A program made the translations under genes and the position numbers. A stretch of DNA of 17,387 nucleotides from positions 1 through 17,387 of the forward strand of contig JAEZSL010000239.1 of assembly GCA_023443925.1 (NCBI GenBank), written 5' to 3'. Below, one piece after another: positions 6,911 through 13,863 of this stretch. How positions within the stretch are numbered: the first letter of the stretch is position 1; every line of letters begins with the position of its first letter. Below the pieces are notes generated by a model. That model was not told where the DNA came from, made no database searches, and was given only the letters and a program-made list of their open reading frames with translations. The stretch is from Bacillota bacterium (GTDB taxonomy: Bacteria; Bacillota_A; Clostridia; Lachnospirales; Lachnospiraceae).

Positions 6911-8080
6911 TTACATTAGTGGTTTGTGTTTTCTTACAAATCGTTCCATTCGTTCCATGGCGATTTTCAAATTTTCAATGGATGAAGCATAGGATATTCG
7001 CAGGAAACCTTCCCCACAGTCTCCGAAAGCGGTCCCCGGCACAGCTGCCACCTTCTCTTCTTTTAATAAAGAAGTCGCAAATTCATCCGAAGTCATTCCA
7101 AGACTATTTATACATGGGAATACATAAAAAGCACCGTAAGGTTCAAAACAATCCAGCCCCATTTCCCTTAAAGAGTGTACCAGATACCTTCTTCTCTGGT
7201 CATAGGCATCCCGCATCATTTCTACATCAGGATCTCCGTATTTAAGAGCCTCTATGGCTGCATACTGACTTGTGGTGGGTGCGCACATAATCGCAAACTG
7301 ATGGATCTTAGTCATCTGTTCAATAATATTTTTAGGCCCTACCGCATAACCAAGTCTCCAGCCCGTCATAGCATAGGATTTTGAAAAACCGTTGATTAGG
7401 ATGGTTCTTTCCTTCATGCCGGGCAATTCGGCAATGGATACATGTTTTTGCCCATAAGTAAGCTCCGAATATATTTCATCGGAAATAACAAACAGATCCT
7501 TTTCTATTACAACCTTAACGATATCAACCAAATCTTCATATTCCATAATGGCGCCGGTAGGGTTATTGGGAAATGGCATGATTAAAACTTTCGTTTTCTC
7601 CGTGACAGCAGCAAGCACTTCTTCTTTCGTCAGTCTGAACTGGTTTTCTGCTTTTAACTCGATAATCACCGGTTTGCCGCCTGCCAGAGATACACAGGGC
7701 AGATAAGAGACATAACTGGGCTGAGGAATCAAAACTTCATCTCCCGGGTCTAACATGGCACGCAGGGCTATGTCGATTGCCTCGCTGCCACCTATTGTAA
7801 CAATTGTTTCATGATCGCATTCATAATTAAGAGCGTATCTTCTCTTTAAATAATTACAGATTTCTATTTTCAGGTCCTTTAATCCAGCGTTGGAAGTATA
7901 AAAGGTTCTTCCTTTTTCCAAAGAGTAAATGCCTTCTTCCCTTATATGCCAGGGTGTATCAAAATCCGGTTCCCCGACTCCTAAAGATATAGCATCCTTC
8001 ATTTCACTTACAATATCAAAGAATTTTCTTATGCCGGAAGGCTGTATATCCACTACTACTTTTGATAATGGGTTTCTCAC
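6911..8080 (-). CDS. PLP-dependent class I/II aminotransferase
   Basis: 389 aa, full length for fold-type I aminotransferases of the AspC/AraT/PatA group. Visible: the N-terminal ISLGVGEPDFDTP, GGSEAI (97-102), NNPTG (172-176), DEIYSEL (201-207, Asp and Tyr contacting PLP), the Schiff-base lysine Lys234 in SKSYAMTGWRLGY, and the substrate-carboxylate Arg361 in FLRISY. It transfers amino groups between an amino acid and 2-oxoglutarate; aspartate, alanine or aromatic substrates are all possible. Its ATG overlaps the stop of the upstream Lrp gene by 4 nt (ATGA), so the two are translationally coupled. This pairing of an Lrp regulator with an aminotransferase is common in Firmicutes. Confidence 0.92.
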   Translation of the reverse strand: MRNPLSKVVVDIQPSGIRKFFDIVSEMKDAISLGVGEPDFDTPWHIREEGIYSLEKGRTFYTSNAGLKDLKIEICNYLKRRYALNYECDHETIVTIGGSEAIDIALRAMLDPGDEVLIPQPSYVSYLPCVSLAGGKPVIIELKAENQFRLTKEEVLAAVTEKTKVLIMPFPNNPTGAIMEYEDLVDIVKVVIEKDLFVISDEIYSELTYGQKHVSIAELPGMKERTILINGFSKSYAMTGWRLGYAVGPKNIIEQMTKIHQFAIMCAPTTSQYAAIEALKYGDPDVEMMRDAYDQRRRYLVHSLREMGLDCFEPYGAFYVFPCINSLGMTSDEFATSLLKEEKVAAVPGTAFGDCGEGFLRISYASSIENLKIAMERMERFVRKHKPLM

Positions 8081-8559
8081 GGTGTAATCAGCATCCTTTC
8101 ATCATTGGAGTCATGTACTAAGGGCAGTCCATGCTCTTTGTATTTTTTTAATACAAAATGCGTTGCAGTACTAAGAACCGCTTCCATAGGCGCCAGTTTA
8201 CTGGATACAAAATTAGCCACTTCTCTCATACTTTTACCTTCAATAATTACAGTGAGATCAAAGCCGCCAGACATAAGATATACGGATTCCACTTCGTCAA
8301 ACTTATAGATCCTTTCAGCAATTTTATCAAAGCCCTGTCCACGCTGGGGAGTCACTTTTACTTCTATCAATGCGGTTACTTTTTCACTTTCTGTTTTATC
8401 CCAGTTAATTAAAGTCGGATAACCACAGATAATCGTCTCTGCTTCCAGTTCTTTTATTAGCGCCGCTATCTCTTCCTCGGTACTTCCTAACATGGCCGCC
8501 AGATCTTTCGCCGTTAATTTACTGTTTTTATCAATGGCAGATAATATTTTTTCTCTCAT
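8077..8559 (-). CDS. Lrp/AsnC-family transcriptional regulator
   Basis: 160 aa. The N-terminal winged HTH (about 1-55) begins MREKILSAIDKNSKLTAKDL, and a RAM/AsnC ligand-binding domain (about 62-142) contains TALIEVKVTP, VYLMSGGFDLTV and the ATHFVLKKYK end. The domain layout and length are normal for the family, which forms octamers or dimers that respond to amino acids. AAAGGA lies about 8 nt before the ATG. It overlaps the downstream aminotransferase by 4 nt and probably controls it and itself. An imperfect palindrome (8596-8621) sits in the 91-nt upstream gap. Confidence 0.92.
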   Translation of the reverse strand: MREKILSAIDKNSKLTAKDLAAMLGSTEEEIAALIKELEAETIICGYPTLINWDKTESEKVTALIEVKVTPQRGQGFDKIAERIYKFDEVESVYLMSGGFDLTVIIEGKSMREVANFVSSKLAPMEAVLSTATHFVLKKYKEHGLPLVHDSNDERMLITP

Positions 8560-8595
8560 TTTACTGATTCCTTTCTATGGTTAATTTTATAAGAA

Positions 8596-8621
8596 GATTC
8601 ATATTCATGGCATATGAAATC
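8596..8621 (-). promoter_or_regulatory. Candidate operator upstream of the Lrp-like regulator
   Basis: Inverted arms GATTCATAT (8596-8604) and ATATGAAATC (8612-8621), imperfect by one bulged base, lie 37 nt before the regulator's ATG. Autoregulation through upstream palindromes is usual for Lrp/AsnC proteins. The assignment is inference from position and symmetry. Confidence 0.35.
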
Positions 8622-8650
8622 TGCTAATTCTTTGGGTTACATACAAGAAA

Positions 8651-9643
8651 CTACGATTTCATATTCACCTTATACAGCTCATCGCTCTTAGGCGGTGATA
8701 AAAATCTTTTTTCCTCCTCATTGCGTACAACCCGGTCATTACCGGAGGTAATTCTGCCGATTACGGCGGCTGGTATATTGTTTCTCCCAAGGGCCTCTAC
8801 CAGTTCATTGGCTTTCTCTGTTACCATCAGCATAACCCCGCTGGAAATCAGCTGATAGGGATTCAGATCATAAAATTCGCACAGTTCCACGGTTTCCTGC
8901 CGGATGGGTATCTTCTTAAGATCAACGTCAAGGCCCACTTTGGAGGCTTCTCCCAGCTCCCATAGTGCTCCGAAAATTCCGCCTTCCGTAACATCATGCA
9001 TAGAGGTTACGCCAATTTCCCTGGCTATTTTCGCTTCCGCAACAACGGAAATACTCTTTAAGAAGCCTTTGGCACTTTCTATAAAATCCCTGGTATACCT
9101 TCCGAGTAATTCTTTTTCTTTACCGGCCGCAATAATTCCGGTTCCTTCAAGGCCGGCCCATTTTGTCATCACAATTTCCTGTCCGGGTGTTACACCTGCT
9201 GTTTTAATCATATAACTTTTCGGCATTTTTCCAACGCCGGTTACTGTAATTACCGGCTGGTTCACCGCTGCGGTAATCTCCGTATGGCCGCCCATGATTT
9301 CAATATTTAACCCGGTACATACTGTTTCTATTTCCTTCATCATTTCTTTCAGGTCGGATTCCCTGCTGCCCTCCGGTAATAAAATGGTCAGCATAATTCC
9401 GACGATTTCCGCACCGTTTGAGGATATATCGTTCGCTGTTATATGTACTGCCAGGGTTCCGATATTTTCGGTGGTACCCGTAATCGGGTCCGTGGAGATA
9501 ACAAATACTTCATCCTCTTTCAACTGCATTACACTGCAGTCTTCTCCAACACCTGGCCCAACCAGCACTTCATCTCTTCTATGTTTTATTTGCTTTAAAA
9601 TAGACCGTTTTAAAACTGTCTCAGATACTTTGCCGATATTCAT
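8651..9643 (-). CDS. AIR synthase-related protein (PurM/HypE-like)
   Basis: 330 aa. The N-terminal ATP-binding AIRS half contains GPGVGEDCSVM (29-39), STDPITG (50-56), NDISSNGAEIVGIML (71-85) and GGHTE (118-122). The C-terminal half carries MHDVTEGGIFGALWE. These are the motifs of the PurM superfamily (PurM, PurL, ThiL, SelD, HypE), and the C-terminus lacks the HypE-type terminal Cys (it ends KVNMKS). The exact reaction is unknown. Genes of this subgroup are usually annotated AIR synthase family or HypE-like, and no hydrogenase, purine or thiamine genes are near it here. AGGAGGC before the ATG supports the start. Confidence 0.88.
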   Translation of the reverse strand: MNIGKVSETVLKRSILKQIKHRRDEVLVGPGVGEDCSVMQLKEDEVFVISTDPITGTTENIGTLAVHITANDISSNGAEIVGIMLTILLPEGSRESDLKEMMKEIETVCTGLNIEIMGGHTEITAAVNQPVITVTGVGKMPKSYMIKTAGVTPGQEIVMTKWAGLEGTGIIAAGKEKELLGRYTRDFIESAKGFLKSISVVAEAKIAREIGVTSMHDVTEGGIFGALWELGEASKVGLDVDLKKIPIRQETVELCEFYDLNPYQLISSGVMLMVTEKANELVEALGRNNIPAAVIGRITSGNDRVVRNEEEKRFLSPPKSDELYKVNMKS

Positions 9644-9680
9644 AATGCCTCCTGTAAAACTGGGTATTTCTATAGTTAAA

Positions 9681-9710
9681 TAGCAAAGCAGAATTACTTC
9701 TGCTTTGCTA
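9681..9710 (-). terminator. Perfect hairpin between the VanW-family gene and the AIR-synthase-related gene
   Basis: Perfect 13-bp arms TAGCAAAGCAGAA (9681-9693) and TTCTGCTTTGCTA (9698-9710) enclose a 4-nt loop. On the minus strand it lies 24 nt after the VanW-gene stop and is followed only by a short TTTAAC, so it may be a partial terminator or an mRNA-processing/stability hairpin. Confidence 0.65.
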
Positions 9711-9734
9711 CTTCCTCATTACTATACTTATTGT

Positions 9735-11309
9735 TTAATCCGCATCCGTAATATCGTCTGTCTCATTATCCGTGATGTCGTCATCAAACTGTATATTGCC
9801 AACCGGAAGATCTTGTTCCGGTACTACTTCGATATCCGCATTATCGATAACGCCATCCCCATGATTGGCACTGGCATCACCGCTTTTTGGAGGAGCATCC
9901 TCACCGTCAGGCTCACCCTTTGTAACATCATCCTCGGGCTTTTCTTCCTCGACCTCCATGGTTCCCACGGTTACATATCTTGGTGTTGCATTGTACGCAC
10001 TCTTATTCACTCTGGTTCTGCTGACTTCTACACCATTTTCATAAACTATTTTGTATAATTCCGCTACATATCCGGTATGAGCAGACTGGGTAGTCAGTGA
10101 ATAGGTAGTAGGTTTTGTGGGGTCTTTGGTAATCACATCTTTACCCGGTGCCCTTTCATCCAGTACTACGGTCTCAAACTTAATTGTTCTTTTTTTCGTA
10201 TTTCTGGTTTCATCACCCCAGATATTAAAGGTAATGGTTCTGCCGGAGGTATAGGCCTCGATTAAAACAGGTGATTTTGTATCATTCTTAAACTTTAGAT
10301 CCTTCCAGGTTCCGGCTATGGCGGAATCTCTTGATAAATCCACATAGCTGATGGTCATGGAATGGGGCTGACGTTCTACTACTTCCAGTTCCGACAACAG
10401 GACTGCGTTGTATAAAGTAGTGGTAACCTGGCAGGCTCCGCCGCCGATACTGTCAATTACTTTTCCGTTGGAGTAAGCTCCGGCTTCAAAATAACCGTTG
10501 GACACCGTAAATGGTGTTAATTTTTCATAAGCGGAAAACACGTCTCCCGGATATAATACCGTATTATTAATCAGTCTTGCTCCATTAGCCAAATTACCGG
10601 CTCTGTCTGACGAAGAAGTGGTATAAGTGGTATGGAATGTACCAAGCTTCGCATTGCACTTTTCAACATCTTCTCTTGTATATTTTGGCATATCATCTTC
10701 CACAACGGCATCCAGTGAAAGGTCTTCCTGGTTCCAGCCGTCCGTTAAAGAAGATTTGATTACTTCCAGTGTTTTTTTAACGTTTAATTTCCGTCCGACT
10801 TTGTGGTCCGTATATACAAAATTACCACTTTCTCGTTTTAAACCTGCACTCTTTGCCTTTATATCATATTCACTGCATTTTTCTTTTACGAATTCCTTGA
10901 GTTCTTCATCATCGATGCTGAACTCCAAATTATAAACCAGATTCGCTTCTTCCGTATCCTTTAACTCCTTATAACGTCTTATCAGGTTTCCGGATTTGCC
11001 AATCTGCAGTGCCTGGTCAACAAAATCATTCTCCTTGTAATTGTATCCAAGCTTTTCCAGTGTTATGACTTCTGTGTTATCGTCAATTTTAACTGTAATC
11101 TTTTTGGCTTTTAAGTTATCTACATAATCTTTTACTGCCTGCTTCGCTTCATCCGCAGTCATACCGCCAAGATGAACCGAATCTATATATACGCCCTTGG
11201 TAATTGTCTCATCTTCCGATGCCGCCATTACCTTAGTACTTATTGCAGTTGAAAATAAACATATTACAAACAACAGGATTATTGTAATTATATTTTTTTT
11301 TCGCATCAT
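9735..11309 (-). CDS. Secreted VanW-family protein with G5-like domain
   Basis: 524 aa. A signal peptide (basic MMRKK, hydrophobic 7-24, probable cleavage near VMA at 27-29) is followed by YoaR-type putative peptidoglycan-binding repeats (about 35-215) and the VanW domain (about 222-370). The latter has the hallmark GGGACQVTTTLYNA (289-302) and RQPHSMTISYVD (313-324). A G5-like domain (about 373-452) and an acidic, Pro/Asp/Glu-rich tail (about 455-524) follow. VanW was named from vanB-type vancomycin clusters, but most members are unrelated to resistance; a cell-wall role is likely. GGAGG lies 8 nt before the ATG at 11309; another ATG at 11316 is too close to the site and out of frame. No glycopeptide-resistance genes are nearby. 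Confidence 0.9.
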   Translation of the reverse strand: MMRKKNIITIILLFVICLFSTAISTKVMAASEDETITKGVYIDSVHLGGMTADEAKQAVKDYVDNLKAKKITVKIDDNTEVITLEKLGYNYKENDFVDQALQIGKSGNLIRRYKELKDTEEANLVYNLEFSIDDEELKEFVKEKCSEYDIKAKSAGLKRESGNFVYTDHKVGRKLNVKKTLEVIKSSLTDGWNQEDLSLDAVVEDDMPKYTREDVEKCNAKLGTFHTTYTTSSSDRAGNLANGARLINNTVLYPGDVFSAYEKLTPFTVSNGYFEAGAYSNGKVIDSIGGGACQVTTTLYNAVLLSELEVVERQPHSMTISYVDLSRDSAIAGTWKDLKFKNDTKSPVLIEAYTSGRTITFNIWGDETRNTKKRTIKFETVVLDERAPGKDVITKDPTKPTTYSLTTQSAHTGYVAELYKIVYENGVEVSRTRVNKSAYNATPRYVTVGTMEVEEEKPEDDVTKGEPDGEDAPPKSGDASANHGDGVIDNADIEVVPEQDLPVGNIQFDDDITDNETDDITDAD

Positions 11310-11355
11310 GTCGCATTCCTCCTTTACAGTACTAAAATTTTACATGCTAAAATTT

Positions 11356-11383
11356 ATTTTAACACAATAACCGGATTAATCAA
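11356..11383 (-). promoter_or_regulatory. Probable sigma-A promoter of the VanW-family gene
   Basis: On the minus strand TTGATT (complement of 11378-11383) and TAAAAT (complement of 11356-11361) are 16 bp apart, about 47 nt before the ATG at 11309. It lies beyond the stop of the small membrane protein gene, so the two may be separate units. Confidence 0.45.
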
Positions 11384-11460
11384 GTCATTATTTTCTGTCG
11401 TTTGACATTTCAAAATATATTATGTATATTCATATTAGACAGAAAAATATCACTTTTCAA

Positions 11461-11565
11461 TTACATGATGGCACTCAGAACAACGGGAACAACCATGGAT
11501 AATACGATTATTATTATAATTACGGTAGAAATTATCCTTCTTGTTTTTCTACTTCCAAAATTCAT
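11461..11565 (-). CDS. Very small single-pass membrane protein (34 aa)
   Basis: A leftward reading frame of 34 codons starts with ATG at 11565 and ends with TAA at 11461. It begins MNFGSRKTRR and continues with a hydrophobic stretch of about 22 residues (IISTVIIIIIVLSMVVPVV and on) ending LSAIM. Positively charged residues before one helix predict an N-in membrane protein. GGTGA lies 5 nt before the ATG as a ribosome binding site, and a 7-bp hairpin (11580-11599) sits just upstream. Proteins of this build with a basic start and a VVP-containing helix are familiar from Clostridia, though I cannot name a family. It is antisense to a 50-81-codon plus-strand frame that lacks these hallmarks. Confidence 0.55.
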   Translation of the reverse strand: MNFGSRKTRRIISTVIIIIIVLSMVVPVVLSAIM

Positions 11566-11579
11566 ATTTTTCACCATTT

Positions 11580-11599
11580 ATCACAGTTTAACCTGTGAT
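11580..11599 (-). repeat. Short hairpin ahead of the 34-aa membrane protein gene
   Basis: ATCACAG (11580-11586) and CTGTGAT (11593-11599) are perfect 7-bp arms with a 6-nt loop. It ends about 5 nt before the GGTGA ribosome binding site on the minus strand, so it could affect translation or act as a DNA operator. Confidence 0.4.
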
Positions 11600-11672
11600 G
11601 CAGCCACTTATACAGTTGAAAGACGAGACGCGGCATTTCCTTTCTAATTTTTTTCTTTCAACCTGGGTTCCA

Positions 11673-11702
11673 TTGCAAAATATCATTAAAAGATGCTATG
11701 CT
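11673..11702 (+). promoter_or_regulatory. Possible promoter of the TPR-like protein gene
   Basis: TTGCAA (11673-11678) and TATGCT (11697-11702), 18 bp apart, lie about 70 nt before the ATG at 11771. This is a reasonable but imperfect sigma-A match. Confidence 0.35.
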
Positions 11703-11770
11703 GTCTGCAATCAGCTTAGAATTATTATCCTTTACATTTCTTATATTAACTTACAGAAAGGATTTACACC

Positions 11771-12388
11771 ATGCTAATTGTTTTAGGAATACTCCTGTTT
11801 ATATATTTATTAATCCAAAGCTCTTCCGCCAGTCATAAAAAGAAAAGCCAAAAAGAAAAAGCTGCTTTCTGGAACCAGGAATACAAGGCAAATGCCACCA
11901 GAAAAGCCGATATATCGGTCCTTCCCTATATTACGGTCCCGTTAGAAGCCCTTCCCTTTACGGAAACAAAGGAGGCGGAACTGATTACCGTACAGAACAG
12001 CATCCGGAACTTGGCAGTAGAGCCAATCTTAAACCTGACCGGAATATCCAATACGGAGTTAAAGCTAAAGTACGGTGTTGCCAACATAACATATTTGATG
12101 CAATGTGATGAGAATTTTACCCTATTAATTAAAAATATCCTTAAGTGGGGTTCTTATCTTTACGACCATAGTAAATGGGAAGAAGCCGCTGCAGTACTTG
12201 AATATGGAATACAAATAAAATCCGATATCGGTAAAAACTATACTCTGCTGGCTGAAATTTATAAATCCACAGGACGCATGGATAAAATCAACGGCCTGAT
12301 ACAGACTGCCGAATCACTGAATACCCTTTCAAAAGAAAATATCGTTACTGCACTGAAAGAAATCAGAAGGTCTAATCCGACGTTTTAA
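11771..12388 (+). CDS. Membrane-anchored protein with TPR-like C-terminus, function unknown
   Basis: 205 aa. An N-terminal hydrophobic helix (about 1-17) followed by HKKK gives an N-out or signal-anchor topology, with the bulk probably cytoplasmic. Then come a charged linker, a conserved-looking ISVLPYITVPLEALPF (48-63) and two helix-pair segments (about 118-151 and 154-187) with TPR spacing (WGSYLYDHSKWEEAAAVLEYGI, LLAEIYKSTGRMDKINGLI). I do not recognise a named family. GAAAGGA lies about 10 nt before the ATG. It is monocistronic, convergent with the DnaQ-like exonuclease gene, with an AT hairpin between them. TPR pairs point to a protein-protein interaction role. Confidence 0.75.
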   Translation: MLIVLGILLFIYLLIQSSSASHKKKSQKEKAAFWNQEYKANATRKADISVLPYITVPLEALPFTETKEAELITVQNSIRNLAVEPILNLTGISNTELKLKYGVANITYLMQCDENFTLLIKNILKWGSYLYDHSKWEEAAAVLEYGIQIKSDIGKNYTLLAEIYKSTGRMDKINGLIQTAESLNTLSKENIVTALKEIRRSNPTF

Positions 12389-12415
12389 GTACATGGATTT
12401 AAGTCAAAGAATATA

Positions 12416-12437
12416 ATTTATAATGCTTATTATAAAT
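12416..12437. terminator. AT-only hairpin between convergent genes
   Basis: ATTTATAAT (12416-12424) and ATTATAAAT (12429-12437) are perfect 9-bp arms with loop GCTT. It lies between the convergent TPR-like and exonuclease genes and may stop transcription in both directions, but the absence of GC pairs makes it a weak terminator. Confidence 0.4.
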
Positions 12438-12445
12438 CATTACCG

Positions 12446-13171
12446 TCAGATTATTCTGCCATTTTCAAGTATGATTTTGTCAATCATCCGGGAAGCTTCA
12501 TTTCTGGTCAATAAATCGATGGATTTTATATTTTCTATCTTATGATATTTTATTAAATCTATCAAGTAATTTTTTTGTTTATTTGTAATGGACTGAATTT
12601 TCTTAACCTTAAACCACAAGGGTTTTGGTTCAAAAATTTCGGGATTCAGGCTATAAAATTCATTGCACAGGTTCACATATAACAAAGCGGTGGCTTTGGC
12701 ATCATCAAAAGCCCGGTGTGCGTGCTGATTAATAATATTATAATGGCTGCACATGCTTCCAAGGCTTTTACTCCCAAGGTCCGGCAGCAGTTTTCTGCTG
12801 AGTTCCAGAGTATCAATGCCCAGTTTATCAAATTCCTGCTTCTGCCTTTTGGCGGCCGTTTTCATAAAACTGTAATCAAATCCGATATTATGTCCCATCA
12901 CGGTATAATCCCCGGCAAACTTTAAAAAACGCTTTACTACCGTTTCTTCGTCTTCTGCATGACTGACCATGTCATCCGTGATTCCCGTCAGCCGGATAAT
13001 ATTCTCCGGCAGCTTCATAAAAGGATTTATAAATTCGCTAAATCTCTCTATGATCTTACCTTCCTTAACCTTTAAGGCACCTATTTCGATTATCCGGTCC
13101 GTTACCGGACTGAGCCCGGTGGTTTCCAGGTCAAAACAGACGAAGGAGGTAATGCGTTGGTTTTTAGTCAT
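12446..13171 (-). CDS. DnaQ-like (DEDDh) 3'-5' exonuclease
   Basis: 241 aa. All three exonuclease motifs are intact: Exo I FDLETTG (Asp14, Glu16), Exo II GHNIGFDYSF (Asn95, Asp99) and Exo III HRAFDDA (His152, Asp157). It has the fold of the DNA polymerase III epsilon subunit, but Gram-positive bacteria carry their proofreading domain in PolC, so this is likely a separate repair exonuclease. A C-terminal extension (about 190-241) with SITNKQKNYLIDLI and LLTRNEASRMIDKII resembles helical tails that occur on assorted phage and repair proteins in Firmicutes. It begins directly after the nth stop, forming an nth-exonuclease repair pair. Confidence 0.9.
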   Translation of the reverse strand: MTKNQRITSFVCFDLETTGLSPVTDRIIEIGALKVKEGKIIERFSEFINPFMKLPENIIRLTGITDDMVSHAEDEETVVKRFLKFAGDYTVMGHNIGFDYSFMKTAAKRQKQEFDKLGIDTLELSRKLLPDLGSKSLGSMCSHYNIINQHAHRAFDDAKATALLYVNLCNEFYSLNPEIFEPKPLWFKVKKIQSITNKQKNYLIDLIKYHKIENIKSIDLLTRNEASRMIDKIILENGRII

Positions 13172-13828
13172 TTAACTCTTACCTTCCCATTTACACAGGT
13201 TGTATAAAAAGCATTCACTGCATTTTGGGCTTCTGGCTGTGCAGATGGACCGTCCATGGGCGATTATCTGCAGATTATACAAAATCCAGTGATCCCGGGG
13301 CAGCAGTTCCATCAATTCAAATTCTATTTTTTCCGGGTCCTCGGATTTGGTAAAGCCCAGTTTGCCGGAAATTCTCTTAACATGAGTATCTACTACGATA
13401 CTGGGCTCGTTATAGATATTTCCCCGGATCACATTCGCTGTCTTTCTGCCCACTCCTGCCAGTTTTGTTAATGCTTCAATCTCCTTTGGTACAACTCCGC
13501 CGTGTTCCGTAAGCAAAGCTCTGGTGCATGCGATTATATTTTTTGCCTTATTGTGATAAAATCCGGTAGAATGAATATCCCTTTCCAACTCCATTAGATC
13601 CGCTCCCGCGAAATCCTCCAGATTTTTATATTTCACAAATAAATCCTTCGTAACCAGATTCACTCTTTCATCGGTGCATTGAGCACTTAGTATGGTGGCA
13701 ATGAGAAGCTGCCAGGGCGTCTCATGGTTTAAGTAACATTTGTATTCTCTGGTATAGTGTTCATCCAGTAACGTTAATATCTGGCTGATTCTCTCTCTTT
13801 CTGCTTTTGTTATTCTTTTCTTTGGCAC
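13172..13828 (-). CDS. nth: Endonuclease III (DNA glycosylase/AP lyase)
   Basis: 218 aa, close to the usual 210-220. The helix-hairpin-helix LAGVGRKTANVI (about 123-134) carries catalytic Lys129, with Asp147 in VDTHVKR. The C-terminal 4Fe-4S loop is Cys196-x6-Cys203-x2-Cys206-x5-Cys212, complete. It removes oxidised pyrimidines and cleaves the AP site in base-excision repair. The start codon is GTG (13828-13826), with GAGGT about 7 nt upstream. It lies 35 nt behind the radical SAM gene and abuts the DnaQ-like gene, so all three are probably one leftward operon. Confidence 0.96.
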   Translation of the reverse strand: MPKKRITKAERERISQILTLLDEHYTREYKCYLNHETPWQLLIATILSAQCTDERVNLVTKDLFVKYKNLEDFAGADLMELERDIHSTGFYHNKAKNIIACTRALLTEHGGVVPKEIEALTKLAGVGRKTANVIRGNIYNEPSIVVDTHVKRISGKLGFTKSEDPEKIEFELMELLPRDHWILYNLQIIAHGRSICTARSPKCSECFLYNLCKWEGKS

Positions 13829-13863
13829 GTTAAACCTCTTTTCTAATGCAGCAAAATGCTGTC

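Noticed and set aside
9705..10058. Rightward 117-codon frame over the VanW-gene 3' end
   Set aside because: It is antisense to the intact secreted protein gene and has no ribosome binding site or family match.
9735..11309. Vancomycin-resistance locus
   Set aside because: Only a VanW-domain protein is present; vanA/B ligase, vanH, vanX and the linked regulators are missing, and the two-component system is 5 kb away in another operon.
11578..11643. Leftward 21-codon frame just upstream of the 34-aa protein
   Set aside because: The purine-rich site directly abuts its ATG, too close for normal initiation, and the peptide has no clear features.
11402..11647. Rightward 81-codon frame in the gap before the TPR-like gene
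   Set aside because: No good ribosome binding site is present, and it is antisense to the better supported 34-codon membrane protein frame.
11595..11777. Rightward 60-codon frame overlapping the TPR-like gene start
   Set aside because: It spans the promoter region and overlaps the real start out of frame, with no recognisable protein features.
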